From DASPTB01 sp035623615 (GTDB lineage: Bacteria; Actinomycetota; UBA4738), in the NCBI GenBank assembly GCA_035623615.1, contig DASPTB010000241.1:1-30335 (forward strand): a DNA stretch of 30,335 bases, in the 5' to 3' direction. The notes beneath the pieces were generated by a model. It was given only the letters and a program-made list of their open reading frames with translations. It was not told the origin of the DNA and did not search any database. Made by a program: the position numbers and the translations under genes. Below, one piece after another: positions 7,264 to 14,593 of the stretch. Numbering within the stretch: the first letter of the stretch is position 1; every line of letters starts with the position of its first letter.

Positions 7264-8508
7264 CTATCCCGGAAGGTCTTTCAGGCCGGGCTCAGGAGCG
7301 TTGATCAGCACCGCCACGTTGCCCTCGGGGAGCTTCCCGTCGCCCATGAGCTGATGGACGTGGCCCGACTCGTCGTATCGGTACGTGTGACCGAGCGTCG
7401 GCCGGATCTTCCCCTCCCTGACCAGGTCGTTGAACGCGGCGGCCTGCTCGTCGTTGAACAGATGCGACCCTTGGTAGCGCTTCTGCATGTACCAGAGGTA
7501 ACGAACGTCCACCAGCGTGTCGTATCCGCTCGTGCCGGCGCAGATGACCACCATGCCGCCGCGGTCGCACACGAAGATCGACGTGGGAATCGTGTCCTCG
7601 CCCGGGTGATCGAAGACGATGCGCGGGCTCGTTCGCTCGCCGAGCACGTCCCAGATGGCCTTGCCGAACGCCTTCGCCCCGTCGAACCACGTCTTCCAAT
7701 CGGGTGAGTCCCACTTCGGGGGGACGCCCCAGTGCGAGAACTGCGTGCGATCGATGAACCCGACGGCGCCGAGGGACTTCGCGTACTCGCCCTTCTGGGC
7801 GGAGGACACGACGGCCACGGCGCGCCCCCCCGCGTGGGTGACGAGCTGAACGGCGAGGGAGCCGAGTCCGCCGGAGCCTCCCCACACGAGCACCACGTCA
7901 CCCTCGTGAACGATGTTGGGGGGCCACCCGAAGAGCATGCGATAGGCGGTGGCGCCGGTCAGCGTCGGCGCCGCCGCCTCCTCCCACGTGAGGTTCTCCG
8001 CCTTCGGGAGGCACTGGTGCGCCTGCACCTTGCAGAACTGGGAGAACGAGCCCCAGCACGTGTCGTAGCCCCACACGCGGAACGATTCGGAGAGGCCGGG
8101 GTCGACGCCGACGTGCACCTTCGGGTCGTCCGGATCCCACTGCCCGGCATGGACGACCACGCGATCGCCCACCGCGACGCCCCGCACCTCGGACCCGACC
8201 GCCCACACGACGCCGCTCGCATCCGACCCGACGATGTGGAAGTCGGTCGGCTCGCCCCATCGGGCCTGCGTCTTCGTGACGTCGACGGGCACGCCGCGAG
8301 CCGCCCACACGTTGTTGAAGTTCACGCCCGCCGCCATGACCATGACGAGCGCGTCGTGCGGCCCGAGCTCGGGGACGTCGATGATCTCGTCCCGGATCGA
8401 CGTCACGGGCTCCCCGTATCGCTCGGGCCGGGTCAACTGCGCGTGCATCCTTGCCGGCACCTCGCCGATCGGCGGGATCTCACCGATCTCGTACACGTCC
8501 TTGGCCAT
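7264..8508 (-). CDS. ccr: Crotonyl-CoA carboxylase/reductase-like protein (MDR family)
   Basis: This 414-aa zinc-free medium-chain reductase closely follows crotonyl-CoA carboxylase/reductase along its length. Family segments include FHIVGSDASGVVW, LTWEEAAAPTLTGATAYRML, the NADPH-binding VLVWGGSGGLGSLAVQL, FGKAIWDV, FDHPGEDT, GGMVVICAGTSGYD and QGSHLFNDEQAA. Known enzymes reduce crotonyl-CoA with NADPH and fix CO2 to give ethylmalonyl-CoA. Of the CO2-pocket residues, the Asn of VNFN and the His of GSH (H349) are kept, but the Phe/Tyr-Glu pair is Tyr-Asp here (Y148-D149). The ATG at 8508 has AGGAGAG just upstream. It is first in an operon with the CoxL-like and GNAT genes. A related acyl-CoA reductase specificity is possible. 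Confidence 0.88.
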   Translation of the reverse strand: MAKDVYEIGEIPPIGEVPARMHAQLTRPERYGEPVTSIRDEIIDVPELGPHDALVMVMAAGVNFNNVWAARGVPVDVTKTQARWGEPTDFHIVGSDASGVVWAVGSEVRGVAVGDRVVVHAGQWDPDDPKVHVGVDPGLSESFRVWGYDTCWGSFSQFCKVQAHQCLPKAENLTWEEAAAPTLTGATAYRMLFGWPPNIVHEGDVVLVWGGSGGLGSLAVQLVTHAGGRAVAVVSSAQKGEYAKSLGAVGFIDRTQFSHWGVPPKWDSPDWKTWFDGAKAFGKAIWDVLGERTSPRIVFDHPGEDTIPTSIFVCDRGGMVVICAGTSGYDTLVDVRYLWYMQKRYQGSHLFNDEQAAAFNDLVREGKIRPTLGHTYRYDESGHVHQLMGDGKLPEGNVAVLINAPEPGLKDLPG

Positions 8509-8578
8509 CACGATCTCTCCTCTTCGCGGTTCTCGTCGCTCTGGGTGGTCGTCGCTGCCGGTCGTGCGTCCGCGGCCG

Positions 8579-8608
8579 ACCCTACGGGGGGGTCCGCGTG
8601 GGCGGCAA
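8579..8608 (-). promoter_or_regulatory. Candidate promoter for the ccr-like operon
   Basis: On the minus strand TTGCCG (8608-8603) and TAGGGT (8584-8579) are separated by 18 bp, matching the TTGnnn/TAnnnT pattern of actinobacterial housekeeping promoters. The start would leave a leader of about 65 nt before the well-formed Shine-Dalgarno and ATG at 8508. The large palindrome begins 2 bp upstream of the -35. Confidence 0.45.
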
Positions 8609-8610
8609 CC

Positions 8611-8641
8611 CCGCCCGGCCCGCCGTCGGCGGGCCGGGCGG
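8611..8641. repeat. Perfect 14-bp inverted repeat between divergent genes
   Basis: CCGCCCGGCCCGCC (8611-8624) is repeated in exact reverse complement at 8628-8641, separated by only GTC. It sits between the candidate -35 of the ccr-like operon (8608) and the upstream region of the carboxyltransferase promoter (-10 at 8667). Neither gene ends here, so it is not a normal terminator. It may be an operator shared by both promoters or an insulating structure. Confidence 0.85.
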
Positions 8642-8666
8642 ATGGGTGGCTCGGCTGCCTCCCGGA

Positions 8667-8672
8667 TAGACT
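8667..8672 (+). promoter_or_regulatory. Candidate -10 (TAGACT), leaderless start of carboxyltransferase gene
   Basis: TAGACT fits the actinobacterial TAnnnT consensus and is 9 nt before the ATG at 8682, with no Shine-Dalgarno between them. Transcription would begin at or near the A of the ATG. No -35 match was found, as is common for leaderless promoters. Confidence 0.5.
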
Positions 8673-8681
8673 CGCCTCGAC

Positions 8682-10373
8682 ATGGACGAGTCGAACGAGG
8701 AACGCGACGCATCGGGGACGCGGAGTCCCCCTTCTCCCGAGGAACGCCGGCAGGGCGACGGCCACGCCGAGGTCGCGCCCGCCCAGGTGGCCGGCGTCGC
8801 GAAGGTTCCGCCACCGAGCGACCACACGACCGACGAGCGTCTGAAGGATCTGCGCGCGCGCAAGGAGGAGACGGTTCACCCGACGGGACCGGAGGCGGCC
8901 GAGAAACAGCACGGCCGCGGCAAGCTCACGGCGCGGGAGCGAATCGACCTGCTCCTCGACCCGGGCTCGTTCGTCGAGATCGACCCCCTGGTCCGCCACC
9001 GGATGGGAACGTTCGGCCTCGACCAGACCCGTCCGACGACCGATGGCGTGGTCACGGGATCGGGGACGATCGACGGCCGGAAGGTGTTCGCCTACAGCCA
9101 GGATTTCGCGGTGTTCGGCGGATCGCTCGGTGAGATGCAGGGCGAGAAGATCTGCAAGGTCATGGACCTGGCAATGCGGACGGGAGCCCCGATCATCGGC
9201 CTGAACGACGGCGGCGGTGCTCGCATCCAGGAGGGAGTCGCCTCGCTCGCCGCGTACGGGGAGATCTTCGACCGCAACGTCAGGGCGTCGGGGGTGATTC
9301 CGCAGATCTCCGTGATCATGGGACCGTGCGCCGGCGGCGCCGTCTACTCCCCCGCCATCACCGACTTCGTCTACATGGTCAAGGGGACGTCCTACATGTT
9401 CATCACCGGGCCGGACGTCATCCTCGCCGTCACGGGCGAGGAGGTCTCGTTCGAGCAGCTCGGCGGCGCGCTCGCGCACGCGACCCGGTCCGGGGTCGCG
9501 AGCTTCGTCGCCGACGACGAGGCTTCGTGCCTGGCACAGGTTCGCTATCTGCTCTCGTTCCTCCCGTCGAACAACCTGGAGGACCCACCGACCTACGCGC
9601 CCACCGACGATCCGGATCGCGTCGACGAGAAGCTGAACTCGATCGTGCCCGACAACCCCCGCGAGGCGTACGACATGAAGGAGATCATCCGGACGGTCGC
9701 CGACAACGGGGAGTTCTACGAGGTCTTCCCCCTGTGGGCGCGCAGCGTGATCATCGGGTTCACTCGCCTCGACGGCATGCCCGTCGGCGTCATCGCGAAC
9801 CAGCCGAAGGAGCTGGCCGGGACGCTCGACTACGAGTCGAGCGAGAAGGCGGCCCGGTTCGTGCGCACGTGCGACGCGTTCAACGTGCCGATCGTGGTCT
9901 TCGAGGACGTGCCCGGGTTCCTTCCGGGGACGGCGCAGGAATACGGCGGGGTCATCCGGCGCGGCGCCAAGCTCCTGTACGCGTTCAGCGAGGCGACGGT
10001 CCCGAAGATGACCGTCATCACGCGCAAGGCGTACGGCGGCGCGTACGTGGTCATGAACTCCAAGCACCTGCGCGCCGACGTCAACCTCGCCTGGCCGACC
10101 GCCGAAATCGCCGTCATGGGCTCGGAGGGCGCGGTCAACATCATCCATCGCCACGAGCTTCAGAAGGCCGAGGATCCAGACAGGCTTCGACGCGAGCTCA
10201 TCGCGGAGTACGACGAACGGTTCTCCAACCCGTACATCGCCGCGGAGCTCGGCTACGTCGACGACGTGATCGAGCCCGCCGAGACGCGCCGCCGGTTGAT
10301 CCGTTCGCTGCACATGCTCAAGTCGAAGCGGGAAGCGAGCCCGCCGCGCAAGCACGGGAACATCCCTCTCTAG
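8682..10373 (+). CDS. Acyl-CoA carboxylase, carboxyltransferase (beta) subunit
   Basis: The 563-aa product is a complete two-lobe carboxyltransferase that moves CO2 from carboxybiotin to an acyl-CoA. The N-lobe starts near residue 50 (DERLKDLRARKEE, GKLTARERIDLLLD) and has an oxyanion loop GPCAGGAVYSPA (about 214-225). The C-lobe has GGVIRRGAKLLYA (about 422-434) and KAYGGAYVVM (449-458). The residue equivalent to PccB Asp422, which helps set propionyl versus acetyl preference, is Val456. The first roughly 45 residues are a low-complexity Pro/Glu/Arg extension not usual in the family. It probably partners the biotin carboxylase-BCCP gene at 26890. A small gene follows after 11 nt. Confidence 0.93.
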   Translation: MDESNEERDASGTRSPPSPEERRQGDGHAEVAPAQVAGVAKVPPPSDHTTDERLKDLRARKEETVHPTGPEAAEKQHGRGKLTARERIDLLLDPGSFVEIDPLVRHRMGTFGLDQTRPTTDGVVTGSGTIDGRKVFAYSQDFAVFGGSLGEMQGEKICKVMDLAMRTGAPIIGLNDGGGARIQEGVASLAAYGEIFDRNVRASGVIPQISVIMGPCAGGAVYSPAITDFVYMVKGTSYMFITGPDVILAVTGEEVSFEQLGGALAHATRSGVASFVADDEASCLAQVRYLLSFLPSNNLEDPPTYAPTDDPDRVDEKLNSIVPDNPREAYDMKEIIRTVADNGEFYEVFPLWARSVIIGFTRLDGMPVGVIANQPKELAGTLDYESSEKAARFVRTCDAFNVPIVVFEDVPGFLPGTAQEYGGVIRRGAKLLYAFSEATVPKMTVITRKAYGGAYVVMNSKHLRADVNLAWPTAEIAVMGSEGAVNIIHRHELQKAEDPDRLRRELIAEYDERFSNPYIAAELGYVDDVIEPAETRRRLIRSLHMLKSKREASPPRKHGNIPL

Positions 10374-10384
10374 GAGGCATATCG

Positions 10385-10630
10385 ATGACGACCGCGACGC
10401 ATCACCTCCAGTTCGAGACTCCCGCCGCCCTGTCGCCCGAGGAGGAGGAGGCCGTCCGGGCGGCGCTCGAGTTCTACCGCGAGATCACGTCCGCACGTCG
10501 CAGCGACCGGCGAGCGGACGAGTGGGCGCGCTCAACCAGACCCGAGGAGGCCTCGCGAACCGAGCCTTCCATCGGATGGCAGGAGGCGCGCGACCGTGCG
10601 CGTGCCCTGGCCAGGGAGGCGGGCGAATGA
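10385..10630 (+). CDS. Small protein, possible carboxylase accessory (epsilon-like) subunit
   Basis: This 81-aa product begins MTTATHHLQFETPAALSPEE and is strongly charged, with an acidic helix (EEEEAVRAALEFYREI) and an Arg-rich C-terminal half containing ADEWARSTRPEE. The ATG at 10385 has a good AGGAGG 7 nt upstream, and the gene starts 11 nt after the carboxyltransferase stop. Actinobacterial acyl-CoA carboxylases often carry a short epsilon subunit encoded directly next to the beta gene, with an N-terminal helix and a W/R-containing tail. Position and size fit that role, but sequence similarity is weak, so the epsilon assignment is an inference. Its stop overlaps the next start (ATGA). Confidence 0.75.
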   Translation: MTTATHHLQFETPAALSPEEEEAVRAALEFYREITSARRSDRRADEWARSTRPEEASRTEPSIGWQEARDRARALAREAGE

Positions 10631-10890
10631 GCGAGGACCAAGGCAGCGGACCCGCCGCAGGCGTGAAGATGAGCGAACTCGTCGCGCTGCCGCTCGAAGA
10701 GGCGAGGCTGCTGGCGGGCAGGCTCGAGTCCGAGGGAATCCACGCGGTCGTCCCGGGTGACGACGAGATTCCCCTGTGGGGCGCCGCCGGCACGATGCCC
10801 GGGCTGCAGCAGACGGAGTGGGTCGTCCTCGTGGACGCGGACAAGGTTGAGCAGGCGCGCCGGATCGTGGAAGAGATCCAGGGCAGCTAA
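10627..10890 (+). CDS. DUF2007-like small protein
   Basis: This 87-aa protein has a core at about residues 18-85: VALPLEEARLLAGRLESEGIHAVVPGDDE, then EWVVLVDADKVEQARRIVEEI. This is the pattern of the DUF2007 'putative signal-transducing protein' family, a small ferredoxin-like alpha/beta fold in which a helix (eA..l...Le..GI) precedes a strand and a final helix (A..il.e). The biochemical role of the family is not known. The ATG overlaps the preceding stop by 4 nt (ATGA), so it is coupled to the carboxyltransferase operon. The same reading frame is open upstream, but the overlap start is the only one with sensible context. Confidence 0.8.
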   Translation: MSEDQGSGPAAGVKMSELVALPLEEARLLAGRLESEGIHAVVPGDDEIPLWGAAGTMPGLQQTEWVVLVDADKVEQARRIVEEIQGS

Positions 10891-10906
10891 CGGGGCGACG
10901 CTCGCC

Positions 10907-12022
10907 ATGACGTCGGTCGCGGTGCTGGCAGACCAGACGTTCGCACAGTTCCCCGGTGGAACGGGGACGTATGTGCGCCGGCTCGTTCCGGCGCTCGCCG
11001 ACACGGATCCGTCGCTCGAGATCACGCTGTTCCACACACACCAACCCGACGCGCGGCCCGAGCCGTGGATGCGCAAGTTCTGGGTCGAGGAGCTGCCGGG
11101 CGGCATGCGCTCGCTGTATCCGCAGTGGGCGATCCGGCGGGGCCCACCCCTCCCCTCGGACCTCGCGGGAAAGGACGTGCTGCACGCGCCGTCCGCGGTC
11201 GCGGTTCCCCCATCGGGGCCGGGTCAGCGCCTCGTGGTGACGGTGCACGACCTGGCCTTCCTCGCGCACCCGGGGGCGTTCCCCCGCCGGTGGGCGCTCA
11301 CGTACCGCGCCGGCCTGGCGCGCGCCGTCCGGAGCGCCGACGCGCTGATCGCCGTGTCGCGCCACACGGCCGAGGACCTGCTCCGGCGAACGCACGTGCG
11401 TCCCGCCAAGGTCTACGTCGCGCCGCTCGCCCCGTCGCTCCCGGAGCGAGACGCCGACATCTCTGAGGTGCTTGCGCGCCACCGCGTCTCGCCGCCGTAC
11501 GTCCTGTCCGTCGGAACGCTCGAGCCCCGAAAGAACCTGGTGCGGCTCGTTCGCGCCTACCGCCGGCTCGCCGCGCGCGGCTCCTCCCACTCCCTTGTGC
11601 TCGTGGGACCAGTCGGCTGGCGTCCCGGAGAGCTCCTCGAGGAGACGACCAAGGAAGGCCCCGGGCATGTGGTGCTCACAGGCCAGGTGAACGAGGACGA
11701 TCTCGACGCGTTCTACCGGGGCGCGTCTGTCTTCGTCTATCCGTCGCTGTACGAGGGCTTCGGGCTGCCGGTGCTCGACGCGATGGCGCGGGGAATCCCG
11801 ACGATCGTCTCGACGACGTCGTCCCTGCCCGAAGTGGCGGGCGAGGCGGGCCTGCCCATCGATCCCCGGTCGGTCGGATCGATCGCCGAGGCGCTCGAGG
11901 TCGTCACGACCGATCGCGCGCTCGCGGCGCGACTGGCGGACGCGGGGCGGACGCGCGCGGCCCGGTTCTCGTGGGAGCGCACGGCGGGGCTCACGCTGGA
12001 GGTCTACAAGACGATCCTCTGA
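10907..12022 (+). CDS. Glycosyltransferase family 4 (GT-B fold)
   Basis: The 371-aa product has a GT-B architecture. The N-terminal acceptor domain begins SVAVLADQTFAQFPGGTGTYVRRL, with the glycine-rich loop that contacts the donor phosphate, and contains VVTVHDLAFLAHP. The C-terminal donor domain has VLSVGTLEPRKNLVRLVRAY (about 200-220) and the E-x7-E region as YEGFGLPVLDAMARG, where the second acidic residue is Asp. This places it with the mannosyl/rhamnosyltransferase-like GT4 group, using a nucleotide sugar; the acceptor is unknown. I chose the ATG at 10907 (MTSVAVLADQ), 16 nt after the DUF2007 stop; longer frames upstream overlap that gene. The next gene is a GT2 enzyme, so both may act on one glycan or glycolipid. 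Confidence 0.9.
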   Translation: MTSVAVLADQTFAQFPGGTGTYVRRLVPALADTDPSLEITLFHTHQPDARPEPWMRKFWVEELPGGMRSLYPQWAIRRGPPLPSDLAGKDVLHAPSAVAVPPSGPGQRLVVTVHDLAFLAHPGAFPRRWALTYRAGLARAVRSADALIAVSRHTAEDLLRRTHVRPAKVYVAPLAPSLPERDADISEVLARHRVSPPYVLSVGTLEPRKNLVRLVRAYRRLAARGSSHSLVLVGPVGWRPGELLEETTKEGPGHVVLTGQVNEDDLDAFYRGASVFVYPSLYEGFGLPVLDAMARGIPTIVSTTSSLPEVAGEAGLPIDPRSVGSIAEALEVVTTDRALAARLADAGRTRAARFSWERTAGLTLEVYKTIL

Positions 12023-12072
12023 GATCGGGGGCCGGCGCGGCGGGTTCGACGGGAAGTGTCGCGGGGTCGGCG

Positions 12073-12078
12073 TAGCAT
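12073..12078 (+). promoter_or_regulatory. Candidate -10 (TAGCAT), leaderless start of GT2 gene
   Basis: TAGCAT matches TAnnnT and ends 7 nt before the ATG at 12086. It overlaps an in-frame ATG at 12077, which would lie upstream of the transcript start, supporting 12086 as the true start codon. Confidence 0.45.
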
Positions 12079-12085
12079 GGGGCCC

Positions 12086-13021
12086 ATGAAGGTCTCGCTC
12101 GTCTCCACGGTCAAGGATGTCGGTCCCGCGCACATGCGGGAGTTCCTCGATTCCCTACGAGCACAGAGCCGCCCGCCCGAAGAGACGATCATCGTCGACG
12201 GTGGGTCGACCGACGGCACGCTCGAGGTCCTGCGGGAGGCGCCCGACATCACCGTGATCTCCGAGCCGGGCGCCGGCATATCCCGAGGGCGCAACGTCGC
12301 GATCGCGGCCGCCGCGCATGGCGTCATCGCCGTCACCGACGCCGACTGCGTCCTGGCGGCCGACTGGCTCGAGCGCCTCCTCGCGCCGATCGAGAACGGC
12401 GCCGACGTATCGGCCGGCTTCTACCGGGCGCTCGGCGACTCGCTCTTCCAGATCTCCACCGCCGCCGTTTCCATTCGCGAGCCCGAGGAGGTCGGACCCG
12501 GGTGGTTGCCCTCATCGCGCTCGATCGCGTTCCGCCGCGGGGCCTACGACGCGGCAGGTGGATACCCCGAGTGGCTCGGGGTCGGCGAGGACATGTACTT
12601 CGACCATCAGCTGGTCGCCGCGGGAACGACCATCGAGCCGGCAGTCGACGCGGTGGTCCGGTGGCGCGTCCGTCCCACGCCCGCGTCGACGTGGCGTCAG
12701 TACGCGGGGTATGCGGAAGGCGACGCGGCCGCCGGGCTCTACCCTGAGCGTCATTTCCTGCGGTTCGCCGCCTACGCGCTGCTTACCGTCGCAGTCGTGA
12801 AGAAGAACCGTCCGTTGCTGGCCCTGGCGACGGCGGGGGCAGTTCAGTACGCCGTCAGGCCGGTCTGGCGGGCATGGCGGCGGCTCGAGGGCCGGGACAC
12901 CGAGCGACTGGCGAGCCTCGTGACCGTGCCCGCCGCGATGGCATTGATCGACGCGGCGAAGATGTGGGGCTACGCGCGGGGATTGGCGCGCCGGGTCGCC
13001 GAAGAGGTGCTCTACGACTGA
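12086..13021 (+). CDS. Glycosyltransferase family 2 (GT-A fold)
   Basis: This 311-aa GT-A enzyme opens with MKVSLVSTVKDVGPAHMREF and has the nucleotide-binding IIVDGGSTDGT motif at about 36-46. The metal-binding DxD-type element is AVTDADCVL (about 86-94). A GVGEDMYFDHQL segment at about 170 is the ED motif that provides the catalytic base region in family 2. C-terminal hydrophobic stretches (about 225-265, AAYALLTVAVVKKNRPLLALATAGAV) suggest membrane association. Donor and acceptor are unknown. The start is set by a -10-like TAGCAT 7 nt upstream. The stop overlaps the convergent NTPase gene by 10 bp. Its neighbour at 10907 is a GT4 enzyme, which suggests a shared glycoconjugate pathway. Confidence 0.88.
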   Translation: MKVSLVSTVKDVGPAHMREFLDSLRAQSRPPEETIIVDGGSTDGTLEVLREAPDITVISEPGAGISRGRNVAIAAAAHGVIAVTDADCVLAADWLERLLAPIENGADVSAGFYRALGDSLFQISTAAVSIREPEEVGPGWLPSSRSIAFRRGAYDAAGGYPEWLGVGEDMYFDHQLVAAGTTIEPAVDAVVRWRVRPTPASTWRQYAGYAEGDAAAGLYPERHFLRFAAYALLTVAVVKKNRPLLALATAGAVQYAVRPVWRAWRRLEGRDTERLASLVTVPAAMALIDAAKMWGYARGLARRVAEEVLYD

Positions 13022-13605
13022 GGTGCCGGCCTGGGGCTAGTGCCGTCCGAGGAGGACGCCGCCCCACGGCGCCGGGCGATGAAGTCGAGGACAAATGCGG
13101 CACGGGCGGCGACGGGCGCCCTCGGCACCGCCTCGAGCCGGTAGCCGGTCCGTTCGTACGCGTCCTCGAGCGCCTCGTGGAACACGATGACGTCCGCGAA
13201 CGACATCGTCCGCTCGTCGTCCGTCGAGTAGATCTCCTCCCATGGCTCGAGGACGAGCACGTCGCCGTTGTAGCGGTGGGTCCGCGCGGCGCGCAGGCTC
13301 GTCTCCGGGTCCACGTCGAGGACCACTGCGTACGCGATACAGTCGGGAACCCCCCGGTCGAACACCGCGCCCCCGCCCCGTGCGACCGCGGCTTCGTGCT
13401 TCTCGATCGAGCGCCGCAGCAGCAGGTCCACGAACGCCACCCAGTCCCGGTCGCGCGTCCTCGTGTCGCCCGCGGCCCGCAGCTCGGCCAGGATCTCGCG
13501 CGCCGGCTCCCCGACCCGGCGGACACCGTCCCCGAGCGCGTCGAGGACGGCGGTCTTCCCCGTCCCGGGAGCGCCGGTCACGATGAACAGGTCGTTCGTT
13601 TCCAT
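13012..13605 (-). CDS. Small P-loop NTPase/kinase-like protein (AAA_28-like)
   Basis: The 197-aa product has Walker A GAPGTGKTA at residues 11-19 next to the N-terminus (METNDLFIVTGAPGTGKT). A candidate Walker B-type strand is GAVFDRGVPDCIAY (about 79-92), and there is a lid-like basic segment further on. The arrangement with FDRG resembles AAA_28/NadR-like nucleotide kinases. Its substrate is not evident. It is the last gene of a minus-strand directon, 25 nt after the DUF1801 gene, and its 3' end overlaps that of the convergent GT2 gene by 10 bp. The ATG at 13605 lacks a strong Shine-Dalgarno. Confidence 0.82.
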   Translation of the reverse strand: METNDLFIVTGAPGTGKTAVLDALGDGVRRVGEPAREILAELRAAGDTRTRDRDWVAFVDLLLRRSIEKHEAAVARGGGAVFDRGVPDCIAYAVVLDVDPETSLRAARTHRYNGDVLVLEPWEEIYSTDDERTMSFADVIVFHEALEDAYERTGYRLEAVPRAPVAARAAFVLDFIARRRGAASSSDGTSPRPAPQS

Positions 13606-13630
13606 GGAAGGTTGTTGAAGGGTGCCGGCG

Positions 13631-13996
13631 TCAGCGGCGCCGGCGCTCGGCGTTCTCGGCCAGGCGCGCTCGGACGATCTTCCTCACCAGCGCCGGTGGG
13701 AGCGGGCCGTCGACCGTGAACTGGAGCGTGCCTTTCCCTGTGGCGTATGGTGCGAGCTCCCTCGCGTTGTCCTCGATGACCTTCGTGCTCATCGGAAACA
13801 GGCTGCAGTGGTCCCGGAACGCCGCATAGGAGACCAGCAGCAGGTCCCGATCCCGGAACGCCGGCATCTGGTAGCTGATCGTCTCCCGCGCGTCGGGCGC
13901 GGCCGATTTGATGATCGCCCTCAGCTCCTCGAGCGCCGCCCGGTACTCGGGCGGGATCGCGGCCATGTACTCCTCGATCCTGGCCGGTCCGCTCAC
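13631..13996 (-). CDS. DUF1801 (YdhG-like) protein
   Basis: This 121-aa protein matches the DUF1801 pattern: IEEYMAAIPPEYRAALEELRAIIKSAAPDARETISYQMPAF at the start, then LLLVSYAAFRDHCSLFPMS and a C-terminal GTLQFTVDGPLPPALVRKIVRARL. DUF1801 proteins have a frataxin-like fold, and a Bacillus member has been described as an iron chaperone; most are uncharacterised. The start is the GTG at 13996, 9 nt after the upstream stop, so it belongs to the same transcript as the cupin-zinc ribbon and NTPase genes. No metal-ligand cluster stands out, so I do not extend the iron role to it. Confidence 0.88.
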   Translation of the reverse strand: MSGPARIEEYMAAIPPEYRAALEELRAIIKSAAPDARETISYQMPAFRDRDLLLVSYAAFRDHCSLFPMSTKVIEDNARELAPYATGKGTLQFTVDGPLPPALVRKIVRARLAENAERRRR

Positions 13997-14005
13997 GAAG
14001 GCCCC

Positions 14006-14527
14006 TCAGAACGCGTTGTTGCAGTTCTCGCAGCGGTACGCGGACCTCGGCGCGGGAGCGCTGTGGCCACCGCACCGGGCGCACCGGCGACAGCTCCCGC
14101 CCGAGGCGCACGGCACGGGCTCGGTCGTGGTTCCGGGCTCGTCCCAGGTGGTCGAGCCCTCGGCCGGTCTTGGAAGCTGGAGCGAGAGCAGGTACATGGG
14201 CTCGTCCCCGGCGACGAACCCGTGCGGGTGGGTGGCGCCGCGTCCGACGACCACGCCCGGCGTGAGCGGCACCGGATTCGGACCGAACTTCGCCTCGCCG
14301 GAGCCCCCGAGGACCACGACCCACTCCTCCGAGTCCGGATGCGTGTGCGCGTAGGCCACCTGCCCCGGCGCGAACCCCTGCAGGGACAGGTAGTAGTCGG
14401 GACCCGTTGCGATGGGCACGCGCCGGAACCCTGACGGACACAGCTCGATCACGTCCTGCGGGGCGGTGCGAAACACGCCGAGGTTGTCGAGGGCCTCGGC
14501 GAGGTCGCCCATCGTGTGGCCGGTCAT
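14006..14527 (-). CDS. Cupin with C-terminal double-CxxC zinc ribbon
   Basis: The product is 173 aa from the ATG at 14527; a GTG at 14542 would add five residues. The cupin barrel covers about residues 30-125. Motif 1 is GQVAYAHTHPDSEEWVVVLG, containing the H-x-H-x3-E metal triad, and motif 2 includes GVVVGRGATHPHGFV with the final His. An acidic/Thr-rich linker then leads to a zinc-ribbon tail with CRRCARCGG and YRCENCNN, two cysteine pairs about 18 residues apart. A cupin plus cysteine-pair tail is the architecture of bacterial 3-hydroxyanthranilate 3,4-dioxygenase, but the spacing and surrounding sequence differ. The enzyme activity is unknown. It lies in a directon with another cupin and an ACMSD-like amidohydrolase. 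Confidence 0.82.
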   Translation of the reverse strand: MTGHTMGDLAEALDNLGVFRTAPQDVIELCPSGFRRVPIATGPDYYLSLQGFAPGQVAYAHTHPDSEEWVVVLGGSGEAKFGPNPVPLTPGVVVGRGATHPHGFVAGDEPMYLLSLQLPRPAEGSTTWDEPGTTTEPVPCASGGSCRRCARCGGHSAPAPRSAYRCENCNNAF

Positions 14528-14593
14528 GCCCGCAGTCAACACGCCGAAGGGGCACCGTGCAACCGCCGGGCACGCGAATCGATCCGGCGCGGA

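Noticed and set aside
3955..7707. 1250-codon open frame on the plus strand
   Set aside because: It lies opposite the CoxL-like, GNAT and ccr-like genes, is extremely rich in Arg/Val/His and has no domain; it is an antisense shadow caused by high GC.
8508..10355. 615-codon minus-strand frame opposite the carboxyltransferase
   Set aside because: It is antisense to a complete conserved carboxyltransferase and has shadow-like Arg/Asp/Val composition.
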